Numbered from the stretch's first letter, positions 34,583-47,287 are shown. The stretch is DNA of 64,000 nucleotides from Sclerotinia nivalis (GCA_029531795.1 JAPEIS010000002.1:620001-684000), one strand, 5' to 3'. Notes: generated from the sequence alone by a model not told the origin. Numbers and translations: made by a program.

Positions 34583-34789
34583 TTAATTGGCGACAGAGGT
34601 TTTCGCCTGTGGTTTGGTGGTGCATGCACATCCAGGTTGTGATGTGTGCTGTGCACATTTTGATTGAGTTGCTGGACCTGCTGAACCTGCTGGGCCTGCA
34701 GGAGTTGCAGGAGTTTCAGACGACTTGCTAGATGGCTTAGGCTGGTGAAAGATCTTGATGAGGATGTTTTGGGAGATGTTGGGTAACAT
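34583..34789 (-). CDS. Small hypothetical protein, 68 aa
   Basis: This short minus-strand frame starts at a clean ATG (GATATG) and has a TATATAAG box about 180 bp upstream, near 34967-34975. The product has a hydrophobic-basic start (MLPNISQNILIKIFHQPKP), a middle rich in Ala, Pro, Gly and Ser, and three cysteines (KCAQHTSQPGCACTT). It matches no family I know. Higher GC than the surroundings and the promoter-like spacing favour a real gene, but the low-complexity middle could be chance. Confidence 0.35.
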   Translation of the reverse strand: MLPNISQNILIKIFHQPKPSSKSSETPATPAGPAGSAGPATQSKCAQHTSQPGCACTTKPQAKTSVAN

Positions 34790-37700
34790 ATCGATTTGAT
34801 GAAATGGTATGATGGAGTGCGAATATGCAGATGCGCAGATTTACAGAGATGTCTTGTTTTGTTTTGTAGAAGTTGTTGTGTGTGTTAGTTTTGGTGTGAG
34901 CTGAAAGTGGGAATTGGATGTCTCGATGTAGAAAGAAAGAAGGAGCTTAGAAATATGAGAAACTTATATACACAAAATCTGAGGATATACGGGTTTTAAC
35001 CGTAAGTATGATGGCTGTATCAATACAATATGCAATCACTACATATCCGAACCGTGGAGAATGTAAACGGTACCGTAGATTCACATCGGCAGCAAGGTGC
35101 AGCTGAATTGTGGACCGTATCTTTTTTATATATCTCCTTTATTGCGCTGATTCGCTTCCTAGCTTTCATTCAGGCGATGCCACTATGCATACGAACCGTG
35201 TAGAATGTAAATAACATTATCTATACATCTATACACACCACACTCCAGCCAGCCATACGGCCAAACATATAGTTCAAATTCCTTCACTTCGCTAATTTAC
35301 TTCCAGTTTCGATTTAAGCAAGCGGCCGTATGAAATCTCGTGTAAAATCATCATTCATGATACAATGGGAAAAACTGAAGTAGGACTTGCTATGTACTTC
35401 CAATGACAACCCAGTACCAAGTGTCAGGAGCTCTGGCGCTCTCACCATTCATGCTCTAACACATAAGAACCGATGTACATACTATGCGAAACTTATCATT
35501 CACACATTATCTCGGAAAATTCACGCACATTTCTCTAGAACGTATGATGGTACATACCAATCAACAAATGGCAAAACTGCATACATATATTTCTATCCGC
35601 ACACAGCATGTCAACTTAAAATGAGTTTATTGTCTTTGTAATCTCAAGGTAGCTAATTATTACAGCAACAATCCGAGATCTTCAAGTTAAGATGAAAGTC
35701 AACGATTCAGAGTAAACATCAAATCTTCAACCTAGCTGAGCGCTTGATATACCGACGATTGGGCGACTAAACTTCTGAATACATGGAGAAGGGACACTAG
35801 TTAGTCCCCCCTGTTTTTAATACCAACGTACTTTTTCCTTCTTCTTCCTTTTGATATCCCTCTACCCACTTTCCTCTTGACATCACACACTAGTTGGTTG
35901 GTTGATGAACCGCTATTTCCAGCCGTCTGTGCTACCACCCAAAGAGACCTGCCAGCAAAGGTGATTTTGAGCATGCGGGTATCTTTGACTTTGTTTGCTA
36001 TGTACTTAACTCGCTGTGATGCCAGCCAAGACTCTTGGGAGCTTCATCAAAGTCGGAAATAACTTCAAGTTCTCATGGCGCTATATCAGACATGATGCCT
36101 AGAATCTCGTGCTCTAGTTCTTAGATAAAATTATTCCAGGCGATTCCGGACTGTAATCCGGGAATGAGCTTCTTGGCTCTGAGATCGATTTCATGTATTA
36201 AAACTATCATATCATGATACTATTCGTAATATTTAATCCATTTGGAACATTCAATCGTGAAATAAACGAATAAATCTTGACATCGGGAGCTCAACGACCT
36301 AGTCTGCCAGTGCTGCGGCTATTCAATACTCTGAGTGCTTCATTGTCATCTGTCCCTATCAATCAAGATTTTGGTCTCCAAACTAGACAGTACGGGAATC
36401 CTGCCTTTTCGGATCGGAAGATATATCTAGATCAACATGAGCATCTATTCTGGAATCGTCCGATCAGACCCAAATCGACATGCTTACAATTATCAGACAC
36501 AGTTGTGCAGCCCCGAAGGTTTGAATTATCGTGAACCATATGCTAACTAATATATTACTCGGTGAGCGTTGATTAACGAAGAATTGTCTCTTATTACGTG
36601 TAGGAGGCTGGAGATCGAGGACTGTGGTCCTCGAAAGTATGTCAATCACAAGGGAGTCCCGAAAAGATCGTCGGGTTTTCCGCAATGTCAGGGCATTGTA
36701 TCTGTACGAGCGAAAAAAAACTAGCACTTTACCCGGTGCGGAAGTGTTCATCATGGGATAGACAAAATATATATGATAGTTCAAGCTTACACTTTGCCGA
36801 CAGAATACTTTCCGGTCGGCCCTGCGGAAACGGCCACGAGGTTGGAGAAAGGCACTTTTAGGATATTATGGCATCGAGAAATTAGGCAACCAATAGCCGG
36901 AAACTCCAAGTCTCGCAGGCTGCGATGATTTTTCTTGGACAAAGCTCGTATGTTCAATGGTATAGGTGCAGGTTTCAAGTACAACAGTAAAACATCTCGG
37001 TCAGCATTCCACTCGGAGAACAGTCACTGGATCAAAGGTTCCTTTCAATCTATGGGTGTGAAGGGTATCAATCTCGATAGGAAGCGGGAAAAGAAAAGTT
37101 CCGAAGATCTTCGTGATAATGTCTGTGACTTCCTGACACTCAGGAAAGATGACAGGCGAAAGTGACAAGCTGCTAGGTGGGCAGAATCAACTCTTTGTGC
37201 GAGTTCCACATCTCGCCTGCCAGATCTCGTGGTAAAAATGGCTTGCAACTTAATCTAGTGCAACTGAATACCAGAACACTGGAATAAATCGGATTTATAC
37301 TGAAAGACGTGCGACCTTGTGCTCTGGTAGGACAAATGATTATTCCTCCTTCTGGCCGCACATGCACTTAACTGGGACAATCGCCACCACAATGACGCGT
37401 ATGTTTAAGGCTGAGGCTTGAAAAACAAAGGAAAAATCAGAACCCCGGCAAAGAAACTTTCGAGTAGAACTTTTCATATATCGCAGGGTCGGTAGGGGAC
37501 CATGAAACAATAACCCTGCTGTCCAAATAAGCATAACTTCTCACGTAGTACGCAGATAAAGTGCTATCAGATCTCTTCAAAAATGTACAGATGACGATCG
37601 GTGAGCTTGCTTAATCTGTGATCGACAGCCATACAACGATACTTCCGAACGGCCGCAGATCCCGAGTCGGACCATTTTAATTTGGATATCTTCAAATAGG

Positions 37701-38347
37701 CACAGGTCATCGCTCTTTTGTCGAATTGGGGCACGGCACCTTTCCTTGTCAGTTCAAGTGTCATTGAAGTTGGATGGAGGATGATCTCTTGTGAAGGACA
37801 GAAGAACATAATAAAAGCCACACCCGTGCACGTCGAATAAGTATCATTTGTCGTGCCTTTAAAACCGGTTTTTTGGGACCGATGTATATTGCTGTCCACG
37901 GCGAGGTAGTTCTAGAACCAGAACTAGAACCAAAACTAGGACATCCAGAGCGAGCCGAATATGTATGTGTCAATACTTCATTCGGGTGGAGCCCGAACAG
38001 CAAGAAATCCTATCATGCAGACACTTGCTGACTTGTTGGGGGCTTGTCCTTTCATCGATCAAAAAATGATAGATAAGAATGCCCTGTATAAACGGTGAAC
38101 AATATTGTGGACCTTCACTTGCGTCGCACAAGCAATGCAGCCCTCCCCATGATATACATTTTTAATGGACGGAGGAAGCGACAAGAAGTAGGAAAACCTC
38201 AAATTTGAGAAATTTCAACTATTAACAACGCCGAACATGCCAGCCTCGCAGTCGTGCGACAAGTCAAAAGTATCTGCACGACCACATGTGTGCTCAACTG
38301 ACCGCCCCTACAGATAGATGATCAAATGTAAGGACGAGGAGAAATTC

Positions 38348-38371
38348 TTTTTTTTTTTTTTTTTTTTTTTT
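38348..38371. repeat. Poly(T) tract of 24
   Basis: An uninterrupted run of T; on the minus strand it would be a poly(A) tail-like tract. No retroelement coding sequence is recognised beside it. Confidence 0.85.
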
Positions 38372-39450
38372 CGAAACTTAAAAGCCGTCCCAATGCCAAT
38401 GCCGAATGAACCAACAACCATTGGGTCGCGTAAAGTGAAGTACCACGGGTATATGCAGATGAAAGCAATTACGGTATTGGACACTAGATAGAAAGATATG
38501 AATACCCAGAGTCTTGGTAATTATCGAGTCACATAGGCAGTGACCCAAATGAGTTTCGGAAGCACTACTAAACTGAGCGATTGAAGTAGGAATAAATAGC
38601 AAGAAACTTCGAGCATAGAAATAACTTGACGGATGAAATGATACTGAAAAACATTTTCCGGTGGACTAAAGGGGGGAGGGCATTCAATCGGGCCCAAGAA
38701 GGTAAGATGATCTGAAAGGTCTAGGAGTAGGATATTTCCACCACTGATAGGTTCGGATGTGAGTACGAAAGGTGCAAAGTAGGAATAAGCGTCTGTTGAA
38801 TAATCCTTAATAAAAGAAAATTCCTTATCCTGATTGAGGTTTGTAAGTGGATAGTCTCTTTTACATTGAATAGTATAGACGAGTTGGCAGATGAAAGGAC
38901 TGCAACGCGAAACTGTCTCGAGACTGTTTTTTGTCAACCCTAGATGCAGGCAGGCTGGTGGAATTGCAGGCTGGTGGGATTGCAGGTTTGCAGGTTTTGC
39001 ATCCTTCCTCGATTCTCATTCTCTTCGACCAATCATTAAATTTATGTACCTACGGTAGTAGAACGGGTAGCCTGTGGTGATCTGTGGTAAGGTCAGTAAT
39101 GTGCACTGTTCATGGAGTGCCCATCTAGTACTAACCTTATGTCATGGTCCCTGAAAGATTATTGTCAAACTAGTCAAGGAACCCCTCGTTTTATTCATTC
39201 GGGATGGAAAAAGGTTGTTGGTATCACTCAAATTATTGCTGTGAAGTTAATGCTACATTTGAGTAGGTATGTACAACACATCCATCCATAGATGAGATCA
39301 TATATTGGGTGTGACGAAGGTAAATTGAAGGCCATAGAATAAAGTAGATGAAGATATAGATATAGATAGTATTGAACAATCAATGGAAGTAGAACTATCT
39401 CTCGTTGCGGTACGATGGTGTGATTTGGCGGCGATAGTGTGGTGGTGATA

Positions 39451-39486
39451 AGTGTGGTGTTGGTGTTGGTGTTGGTGTTGGTGTTC
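39451..39486. repeat. GTGTTG microsatellite
   Basis: About five tandem copies of GTGTTG. Confidence 0.85.
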
Positions 39487-40377
39487 AGACTCAGAAAAAA
39501 AGTCTCAGGTGGAGACGATATACGATACAAGCACTACTGACTAACTCCTAAAGAGCAGTTACTATGTGTTCTAATTTCTATTCCAGTTGCCAACCTAACC
39601 CTAACCCATCCATCAAATATAATTTCCAATTATAATCATAAACCGGGCCAAGTAACCCTCCCTACGTAAAAGAGTCCCTGAATATGCAAAATGTTTGGAT
39701 ATCTGAATACCCCTCCAATAATTACCCTCGGAATCACCCTGGAATCAGAAAATGCAACTTATCATGTACTTGCCATGTACCCGTAAGGCTACTTCCAGAC
39801 TACTTAGCAATTTCACAAGACCCTTCATTTTTAATATTCGATTTTCTAATAACACCATTTTTATTTGATTTATTCCTTTTTAAGATCATTTCCAAGTTTC
39901 AATTGACCAAACAGCTTTGATCTCTTCACACCTCCCACTTATTACGTCTAGATGCAACCATGCATTGTATTTATTGTACTCGCAGTCTCCCCTTCCTCTT
40001 CTTCTGCTCCGTCATGAAAAGTATAAGTACTCGACTGTACGCGCCCGCCCGGAACCGGTCTTTCTGGGATACTATGAGCCCCTCGACACGGAAGACAACT
40101 TGTTTGATTCGGCATCACCGACTAATTCATAACAAAAAATAATCCAACTCGGGCAAGTCATTGTTTTATATGTGACTGTGATTCGGAGCGTTCTTAAGCT
40201 TGCCAGTCCATAATCATTTGCGCTGATTCTATTGATAACGGGAAATTCTCGAGTACAACGAGTTTCGTATTCTTTTATGATTTGAGCCTTCGGCTTTGGT
40301 AGATACATCTCTCATTGCACTTCTTTGATACTCCTCCTACACTTGCTAATACAGATCGTCTTCATGATAGAAAGGCA

Positions 40378-41145
40378 ATGGCGTATCATTCCCAAGCTGG
40401 GCCATCAAACCCCAACCTTCGACATCCTCAACAACAATACCAGCAAGGATCAAATTACGGTAATCCTTCCGGCGGAAACGTAAACGAAGGTCAGGAACAA
40501 GAAGCCGGTTTTGATACTGTTACTTGGTATCGACATTACATACAGTGCCATCAGTACTTTCTAGATGAAGCTCAACATGACTTTTATGTTCAAGCCGTGG
40601 CAGCATTTATAAACATACAACTTCCGTACCAAAAGCAGCCATACCCAGTCAATCGAGCTTCGGCTGCGTGGTCCATGGCGAATCTCTCTGATCGTCAAGG
40701 AGAGGAAGAACGCCACCATCCTCCAGGTTATCCGCAACCGATTTCCCTAATCCCGTACATAAAACGATTGATAGTCACTGGTCATGATGATGGTCGAATT
40801 TTGGGAACGTGGTTCGGAGCAGACTGGCGTCAAGGAATAGGTACAATACATGAAATGGAGCGACGCAATTATCTTTTCGCATCGAAAAGTAAGGAATGGC
40901 TCGATGTAAAAAAATATTATGACGATTCCGCAGCTGCAGAACAGTCAACGCCTTACATGATCCCTCTTCCGCAAATTAAAGAGGTAGAACTCTCCCATGC
41001 AGATGAGGCCTGGAGCAATTGGATGGCCATGCAGGATTGGGTGATCGGTCCCAGAACCCCGGAAGGTTTATTACAGCCTCCACGTTCACGCACGCCGCAC
41101 TATAACTCGCCACGGATCAAGAGGGAGAGTGATTTAGATGATTGA
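40378..41145 (+). CDS. Conserved-looking protein of unknown function
   Basis: This is a single-exon 255-aa protein. The ATG at 40378 (MAYHSQAG, purine at -3) is chosen because no ATG lies upstream in frame. After a Gln/Asn/Gly-rich N-terminus (about 60 residues) comes a globular, aromatic-rich core. Motifs include DTVTWYRHYIQCHQYFLDEAQHD, AVAAFINIQLPYQ, SLIPYIKRLIVTGHDDGRIL, WFGADWRQGIGTIHEMERRNYLFA and SNWMAMQDWVIGPRTPEG. The tail PRIKRESDLDD looks like a short basic/acidic nuclear or sumoylation-type segment (IKRE fits psi-K-x-E). The steady, unbroken core suggests a conserved fungal gene, but I do not recognise the family. It is followed on the same strand by Mediator subunit 5. Confidence 0.75.
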   Translation: MAYHSQAGPSNPNLRHPQQQYQQGSNYGNPSGGNVNEGQEQEAGFDTVTWYRHYIQCHQYFLDEAQHDFYVQAVAAFINIQLPYQKQPYPVNRASAAWSMANLSDRQGEEERHHPPGYPQPISLIPYIKRLIVTGHDDGRILGTWFGADWRQGIGTIHEMERRNYLFASKSKEWLDVKKYYDDSAAAEQSTPYMIPLPQIKEVELSHADEAWSNWMAMQDWVIGPRTPEGLLQPPRSRTPHYNSPRIKRESDLDD

Positions 41146-41715
41146 GAGCTACAACACGGGTATTGTTAAAGTCAGGGCCTTTGTGCCTGTTCTTGCTGGA
41201 GTATGGAGGTGGATATACAAGGTACTACACTGGCAATAGGAGTTATAGATATTTAGGATTTGGGTAGGAACATGAGGTTTGTGACATTGTGTTATCGGGT
41301 TGGTCGCAGGTCGTTCTCTACTGTTCTGTACAACAGGATGCCAAATACTTGGAGAAATCATGCCGCTAATATTAAAATTATGAGGTATTGCTTTATGATG
41401 ATTCTAGCTGATTCTGCTTCTGCTTATTCTACTTTGAAATCCAACATGTGGAGGGCAAAATTGTACAGAGTAGGTCGAGGCTAAACTTTCTGGCACACTA
41501 AATACAAGGCTAATAGAGCATGGCTCGCTAATTGGTCCCCGCAACTGCATGCATTATCGGTAATCCATTCACATCTGGACTGACTTTATTTCTAGATTCA
41601 CTCACACACACTTCTTTCCTTGCTGTTCAACATATTTGTATTTCTGATACTTTCAATTGTGTATGAAAGGTGTAATTGGGGTTTACTGATCTATATTTAA
41701 CTGTACGACTTAAAG
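41146..41715. other. Spacer upstream of MED5
   Basis: This 570-bp region between two same-strand genes holds the MED5 promoter, with a CACACACACTTC stretch at about 41605. Short open frames lack resemblance to proteins. Confidence 0.4.
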
Positions 41716-44700
41716 ATGGCCGCACAGGCTGCCATCGCAAACTGGCACAAGTTACTGAACAATAGCCTTGCCTCAAGGCTCGATTTTGAACCTTTCACAG
41801 ATTACATTCGTATACTATCCTCGAGAAACCCATTACCATCTCCCTATATATGCGAAATATTTCTACGGCCCGACGATTATAATGATATAACTGTCGACCC
41901 ACGAATACTACGTTATGTCCAAATATTGCTAGCTGAAGGATTAATTGATTGCGCCGGGATTCTACGAAGTTTGCTAAAATATTCTTCGCTTTGGAACTAT
42001 AGGCAAGATGGGCACATGCAGAACGGAACCAATAATGAAGTGGATAGGGCTAAAAGGGTGAAGGGAGGGAAGAAGAGGTGGAAGAGTTCATATTCTGCCG
42101 AGGAGATGATGCTCTACCGACTTGCGAAGACAGTTTCTACTGGTGTAAGGCCTAAGAATGTTCAAGAAGCCGTTGATTTATTGGTGGTATCAATTCAATG
42201 GATGGATATGGTTGCTGTTGGGATGGGGGGCGGGGCGCATGAGATATTGGACATCGAGGCGCATGTCGAGGAGATTGGGATGGTGGGCATGGCTTTGGGA
42301 ACTCTAATGGTTGCCGTGGTTGGGAATGCAAAGATTCTGAAAGTTTTAGAAAATGGTCGCTACCCAAAAGGTAGTTCTGCATTATTCTAATGTTTAAATG
42401 CTACCGCTATATGCTAACATTAATCAACAGGAACGGGTATCGAACTGGGAAAAGCTATGGCTGGGTTTGTTCCTCTGTTACTTCAGAGCTCCCCGCAGAA
42501 TGCACAGCGGTTAGATGCTTTTCGAGCACAGACTCTGATTACGATTCTACCTGTCAACAAGAAAGAGCAAGCTGCCAATGCCGAGATAAACGACATTTTG
42601 GATTCCACAATGGGGATGAATATTGATAACATCGTGATCGCTGATTTGCCAGCTGTCAATTCCCGAGCTGGTCTTTATATCTATTTAAATTCTCTCGTAA
42701 GTACAACCATAATCATGACGAAAACATCCCATTCGTACTAACCATTGCAGCTTGTTAGCAGACCCCTCATTGATGATAGTGCAATTTTTGCCTATCTACA
42801 CAATAGATACCAGGTAAGGACAGCTCTGTTATCTTGCAAAATCTTTACTTACCATTCTAAGGGCGATGTCCAATCGACGACAGTAGATCTTATACTTGCA
42901 TCATTTGATGTCTTGGCCAATGCAACCTTTCGAAATGAAGGGCAGCAAACCACAACTATACTACGATCGTTTTTGATCAATAAGGTTCCTTTACTCATTT
43001 CCACACTTGCAGCATCATTCTTCCCTCCTCTAACTTCGGAGTTTTGTATCACCGAAGCTTTGAGTCATGTTGATACTAATGCATTTCCCACACTTTCTAC
43101 TCTATTTGCAGAGTCGAGCAATAACGACATGTTCTCGGATTCTGTTAGGCAAGACTTCTGTTTCGCTTGCTGTTTACATGGCTTGATTCCAGAATCAAGC
43201 ATCGAAACACTACTCGGCGACATACCTATGCAGAGTTTACCTGCCGGGGGAAGATATTCTAAGCAGGATCTTGTTCAGCAATGTCTATCTGACTCAGAAC
43301 GCGTCGAAGGGTTGATTTCCGAATTGGAAAATATGGATGGAAATGCTGGTGCAGTCAGCCAAGCAATTGCAGAGGTATGTGCATCGACTACCTCACCGTA
43401 ACTATAACTGACCGATAGTAGGTTATAAAACACATGTGCGGCAATAAGGAGACAATGACCTTGAAGAGCTTATGCAGTCAATTGGCACGTAATCCATCAT
43501 CTTTGGATATAATGCTTCTTTTCAACAAGCCTACATCGTTTTTGCAGCCAATTTGCGAGCTGCTTGACAACTGGCGTTATGACGAAGACCAGGGAGAATA
43601 TCAACCTGTTTACGAAGAGTTTGGATCGATATTACTTCTTGTTGTATCATTTACACACCGCTACAATCTTTCAACTGTTGATTTGGGTATCAAAAACCCT
43701 GCTGAGTCATTCGTAGCAAAGCTACTTGTTCAAGGTCATCTGAGTCGAGCTTTGGATCCATTATCACAACAAGATCAAAATCATTTGGATGGATGGATTA
43801 GGGGGTTGTTTGAGCCAGAGGGTGGTGGACTTGGTGATGAGTTGATGTCCTCCTGTCCGCCACAAGAGTTCTACCTGTTGGTGCCCACTTTGTTTCACCA
43901 TATTGTTCTAGCACTCAGCACAGACACCCTTTCGGAAGAAGGTTTGAAAGGTGGCCTGGAATTTATGGTTGAACCGTTTCTACTTCCTTCTCTAATTCCT
44001 GGCATTACATGGCTCTCGGCTCATTTGTGGGAGGCACGTCATCAGGCCACTTATATTCTTCAGATCCTGTCAGCTCTGATTAAAAATCCTCCGTCCATAT
44101 CGAACAATATTGAAGCATCCCACCTGCTCAACTCAATCCTCAAGATCGTAGCAAAAAATCTGGAACAAAGCCTTCGATGGCTCCAACGAGCGGAACCCCA
44201 ACGTCAAGACATCGAACCAATATCGAAGGCATTAGAGTCGAATATGGGTTGGGAACGAAGAGGTGCTAGTAAGCACAGCGAACTAGAATCGTGGACAGCA
44301 ACACCTGGAGGTGGACTGAGTGCTAGTATAAAACACACAATTGCTATCCTCGTTCAATGGGGCCTTCAATGGGCCCGTAACCCTGGTATGCATATCATGC
44401 CGGCATCCTATACACATCGACAGATTCTTAGTGGATTGAAAATGCTCGGTGCAAAGCGGCTGCTAAATATTATTATCGACGAAGTGAAGGCACAGACTGA
44501 AGCCGGCAATGGAAGTGTGGCACTTGATATCGCTACTTCGTTAGTCTGCACTCCAGATCCTGCAAGCTTTGACTCTGGCCGGGGAATGGACATTTTGAGT
44601 GGTAACACACCACAGCCGCTTCAACGTCGGTTAACCTTAAAGGAAGCGTTGAAGACAGAAGCAGAAAACATGCCGAAAGTCCATAAGACTGATACCTTTC

Positions 44701-44966
44701 ATGCGGAAACTGTGATTAGATTATACAGAAGAGTGGAAGCACAATCGGCCATACAACAACAATTATTACCACATGAGGATGGCCTAAATGCTTTGAATGA
44801 AGTTATGGGAGATGCTGGTCTAGGGCCAGCCGATCAAACAAATCTAAATATTGATGATATGGGTGCTGGTGGTGAGGAGTTAATGATGATGGGTGGAAGT
44901 GGCCATGGCGGTGATCTACTGGATGCTTTTGGAGGGGATGGCCTGGGGGATGGAATGGGATTTTAG
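41716..44966 (+). CDS. MED5: Mediator of RNA polymerase II transcription subunit 5
   Basis: The 1013-aa tail-module subunit of the Mediator complex is yeast Nut1/Med5; it links activators to Pol II. Five exons (41716-42370, 42431-42696, 42751-42813, 42862-43374, 43422-44966) join in frame through introns of 60, 54, 48 and 47 bp, with CTAAC-like branch sites. The 63-nt third exon encodes LVSRPLIDDSAIFAYLHNRYQ. The family is almost all alpha-helical with few motifs. Recognition rests on the N-terminal WHKLLNNSLASR and LEDF-type repeats, the AGFVPLLLQSSPQNAQRLDAFR segment, DVQSTTVDLILASFDVLANA, LTSEFCITEALSHVD, and the C-terminal HTIAILVQWGLQW ... MPASYTHRQ region. A Gly/Met/Asp-rich tail ends the protein. 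Confidence 0.9.
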
Positions 44967-45370
44967 ACATCGAATCTTGCATGGCTTTGGGAAAGTGGAA
45001 ATGGAAGGGATATATGGGATTCTATGAATTGGGAGCATTTAGGTTTTGCACGGCACATATTGTTGGGGAAATAATGCATGGATATTACAATAGTTTATGA
45101 AACATCAGAGAAGAATTCAAATATAGTCAAAAGTTAATAGCAATTTATGAGCACCGCACTACGCTACGAAAAGAAGTATGAAATGTGAAAACAAGCTTGG
45201 AAGCGAAAACCCCCCCGGGGGGGGGATCACGTGAATTCACGGTTCTCTTATCTCCGCTGGCAGGGATTAGCGCAACGCTAAGATAATGAGAAAATTATTT
45301 TTCGATATCGGATTTGGAGAGGAAGAGGAATCCACGCAATTTGCGCAATAATACAAGTCAATTTATAACA
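44967..45370. promoter_or_regulatory. SAS10 promoter with C/G run and CACGTG
   Basis: This 400-bp spacer between MED5 and SAS10 contains a C7-G9 run at about 45210-45225, directly followed by ATCACGTGAATTCACG, with the CACGTG palindrome at 45228-45233. The E-box is a plausible site for a bHLH regulator of ribosome-biogenesis genes; this is inference. Confidence 0.4.
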
Positions 45371-47287
45371 ATGGCTGGCAAAAAGAGAAAGGCCTCTGGG
45401 CAGAGTGCGAGAAGTGGCACACAGGATTTCGACAAGTCTAAAGGGAAAGTGGCCTTCACAACATATGAAGATATCGCGGACTCCGAGGATGAATTTCATA
45501 TCAACAGAGATAAAGTTATGTTGGATGAGGAACCTCATGCAAAACGCCAGAGAAAATCAAGAGATGAAGGTCAGGCCATTCAACCCTGAAATTTACATTA
45601 ACTGATGGTTTTTACAGATGAATTAATTGAGCAATCGGACGAAGAAATATTAGGATACTCGGAAGAGAGCTCAGAGGAGGGAGAAGAAGAAATCGAAGCG
45701 CCAAAATCGAAGAACAAATCTAAAGCACAACTGTCTGATGATGAGGGTGCAGAAGAGGAAGATGGAGATGCTGAGGGCTGGGGATCTTCGAAGCGCGATT
45801 ACTACGATGCGGATAAAATTGAGACTGAAGCCGATGCCTTGGAGGAAGAGGCAGAGGCTAAACGATTACAACAAAAGAAACTACAGAAAATGTCGGAGGC
45901 GGATTTTGGATTCGATGAGAACGAATGGCTGGGCGAGGGAGGTGATGATGAAGAGGGAGATGTGGTAACAGAGGTTCTGAAGGATGTGGAGATCACCAAA
46001 GATATGGGCCCGGAAGAAAGGCTGAGGATACTACAAACGAGATATCCGGAATTCGAGTTTCTGGCGAACGAATTTGTAGCACTACAGCCCGTTCTACAAG
46101 AATTACAAAAGGAAGTAGATGGAATATCCGAGGATACAATTGAGGCAATGCCTATTCCAGTTGTGAAGGCCAGGACTTTAGCAGCTTATATGGCTGCCTT
46201 AACCATGTACTTTGCGATTTTGACCTCTCCGGCAAAGGATGGTAAAGGACAGGGGAAGACTATTGATCCGCTAGAGTTGAGAGATCACGCTGTTATGGAC
46301 AGTTTGCTGCAATGTCGCGAGTTATGGTCGAAGGTCAAGTCAATTGAAATTGCAGAGGAAGAGGCTAGCTCTGAAGAAGAATCGATGGACGATCCAGAGG
46401 ACACAATCATGGCAGAAGAGGAGATGGAGACAATCCGACCAACCAAAAAATCTAGGAAAGAATTGGCTCGCGTTGCTGCAGCTGAAAGGGCCGCTGCAAA
46501 ACGTAGTAAACAAATCCAGGAAGCAGAGGCTGACTTGGCAGATCTTGATGATCTTGTCTCGAAATCGAAGAAATCGAAGAAGGCATCGAAAGCTCTTGTC
46601 GAGGCAAATGACGATTCTGACTTTGGTGAAGAAGAATCTATGGATGCCAAGGCTGCGGAAGAGAAGGCTAAGAGAAAGAAGTCACTCAAATTTTACACAT
46701 CTCAAATTGCCCAAAAAGCGAATAGAAGAGCCGATGCTGGAAGGGGAGCTGGTGGTGACGAGGATCTACCTTACAGAGAAAGGCTTCGAGATCGTCAGAC
46801 ACGACTCAACCTTGAGGCTGAGAAGCGCGGAAAGAAATTGGATGAATATGGAAGAGGCACGGCTCTTGGTGGAGAGAGCGATGATGACGATCAGGCAGCT
46901 GTTGCTGACGAGGTTCGAGATGATGGGGACGAGTATTATGACATGGTTGCACAGACATCGAAGAAACGCAAGGATGACAAAGACGCCAAATACGCAGCAA
47001 TTGCAGAAGCAAAGAAAGCAGGAAAATTGGCGAGAGTGGTTGAGGTGGAAAATGATGAAGACGGGAAGAGAGCTATTGGATATGTTATTGAGAAGAACAA
47101 GGGATTAGCGCCAAAGAGAAAGAAGGAGGTCAGGAACCCCAGAGTAAAGAAGAGGATGAAGTACGATGAGAAGAAGAAGAAGTTGAGTAGTATGCGGGCT
47201 GTGTACAAGGGCGGGGAAGAGAAGGGTGGTTACGGTGGTGAGAAGACTGGTATCAAGACTGGTTTGGTCAAGAGTAGAAAGTTGTAG
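45371..47287 (+). CDS. SAS10: U3 snoRNP / small-subunit processome protein Sas10/Utp3
   Basis: The 622-aa nucleolar protein is needed for 18S rRNA maturation. Exons 45371-45569 and 45618-47287 flank a 48-bp intron with an unusual GTCAGG donor. Splicing joins KSRDE to DELIEQSDEEILGYSE, which is the expected Utp3 opening. Next is the acidic region and SKRDYYDADKIETEADALEEEAEA, then the Sas10/Utp3/C1D core around ERLRILQTRYPEFEFLANEFVAL and LLQCRELWSKVKSIEI. The conserved Sas10 C-terminal domain closes the protein: KRAIGYVIEKNKGLAPKRKK, NPRVKKRMKYDEKKKKL and a GGYGGEKTGIKTGLVKS tail. Acidic and lysine-rich low-complexity stretches are normal for the family. The start MAGKKRKA is the first ATG; a longer frame upstream has no ATG. 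Confidence 0.93.

Larger units (their letters stand above)
34790..40377. other. 5.6-kb gene-poor region
   Basis: No intact gene is recognised. Minus-strand text around 36.5-37.2 kb and 37.6-38.0 kb has protein-like pieces in shifting frames, so some may be old gene remnants of unknown kind. The region contains a long T tract, a GTGTTG microsatellite and a short telomere-like CCCTAA motif, listed separately. Confidence 0.45.

Noticed and set aside
37567..37899. 110-codon minus-strand open frame
   Set aside because: Starts at GTG with an upstream in-frame stop and no similarity; kept only as part of a possible decayed region.
38521..38937. 138-codon minus-strand open frame
   Set aside because: Starts at TTG, has no recognisable domain, and overlaps other random frames; treated as non-coding.
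40315..40377. Upstream extension of the 40378 gene to 40315
   Set aside because: The extension would begin at TTG, not ATG; the first ATG at 40378 has a good context.
45314..45370. Longer N-terminus for SAS10 from 45314
   Set aside because: It begins at TTG; MAGKKRKA at 45371 is the first ATG and fits the family.
46285..46689. Serine/phenylalanine-rich minus-strand frame inside SAS10
   Set aside because: It is the reverse shadow of the acidic and lysine-rich SAS10 coding sequence.
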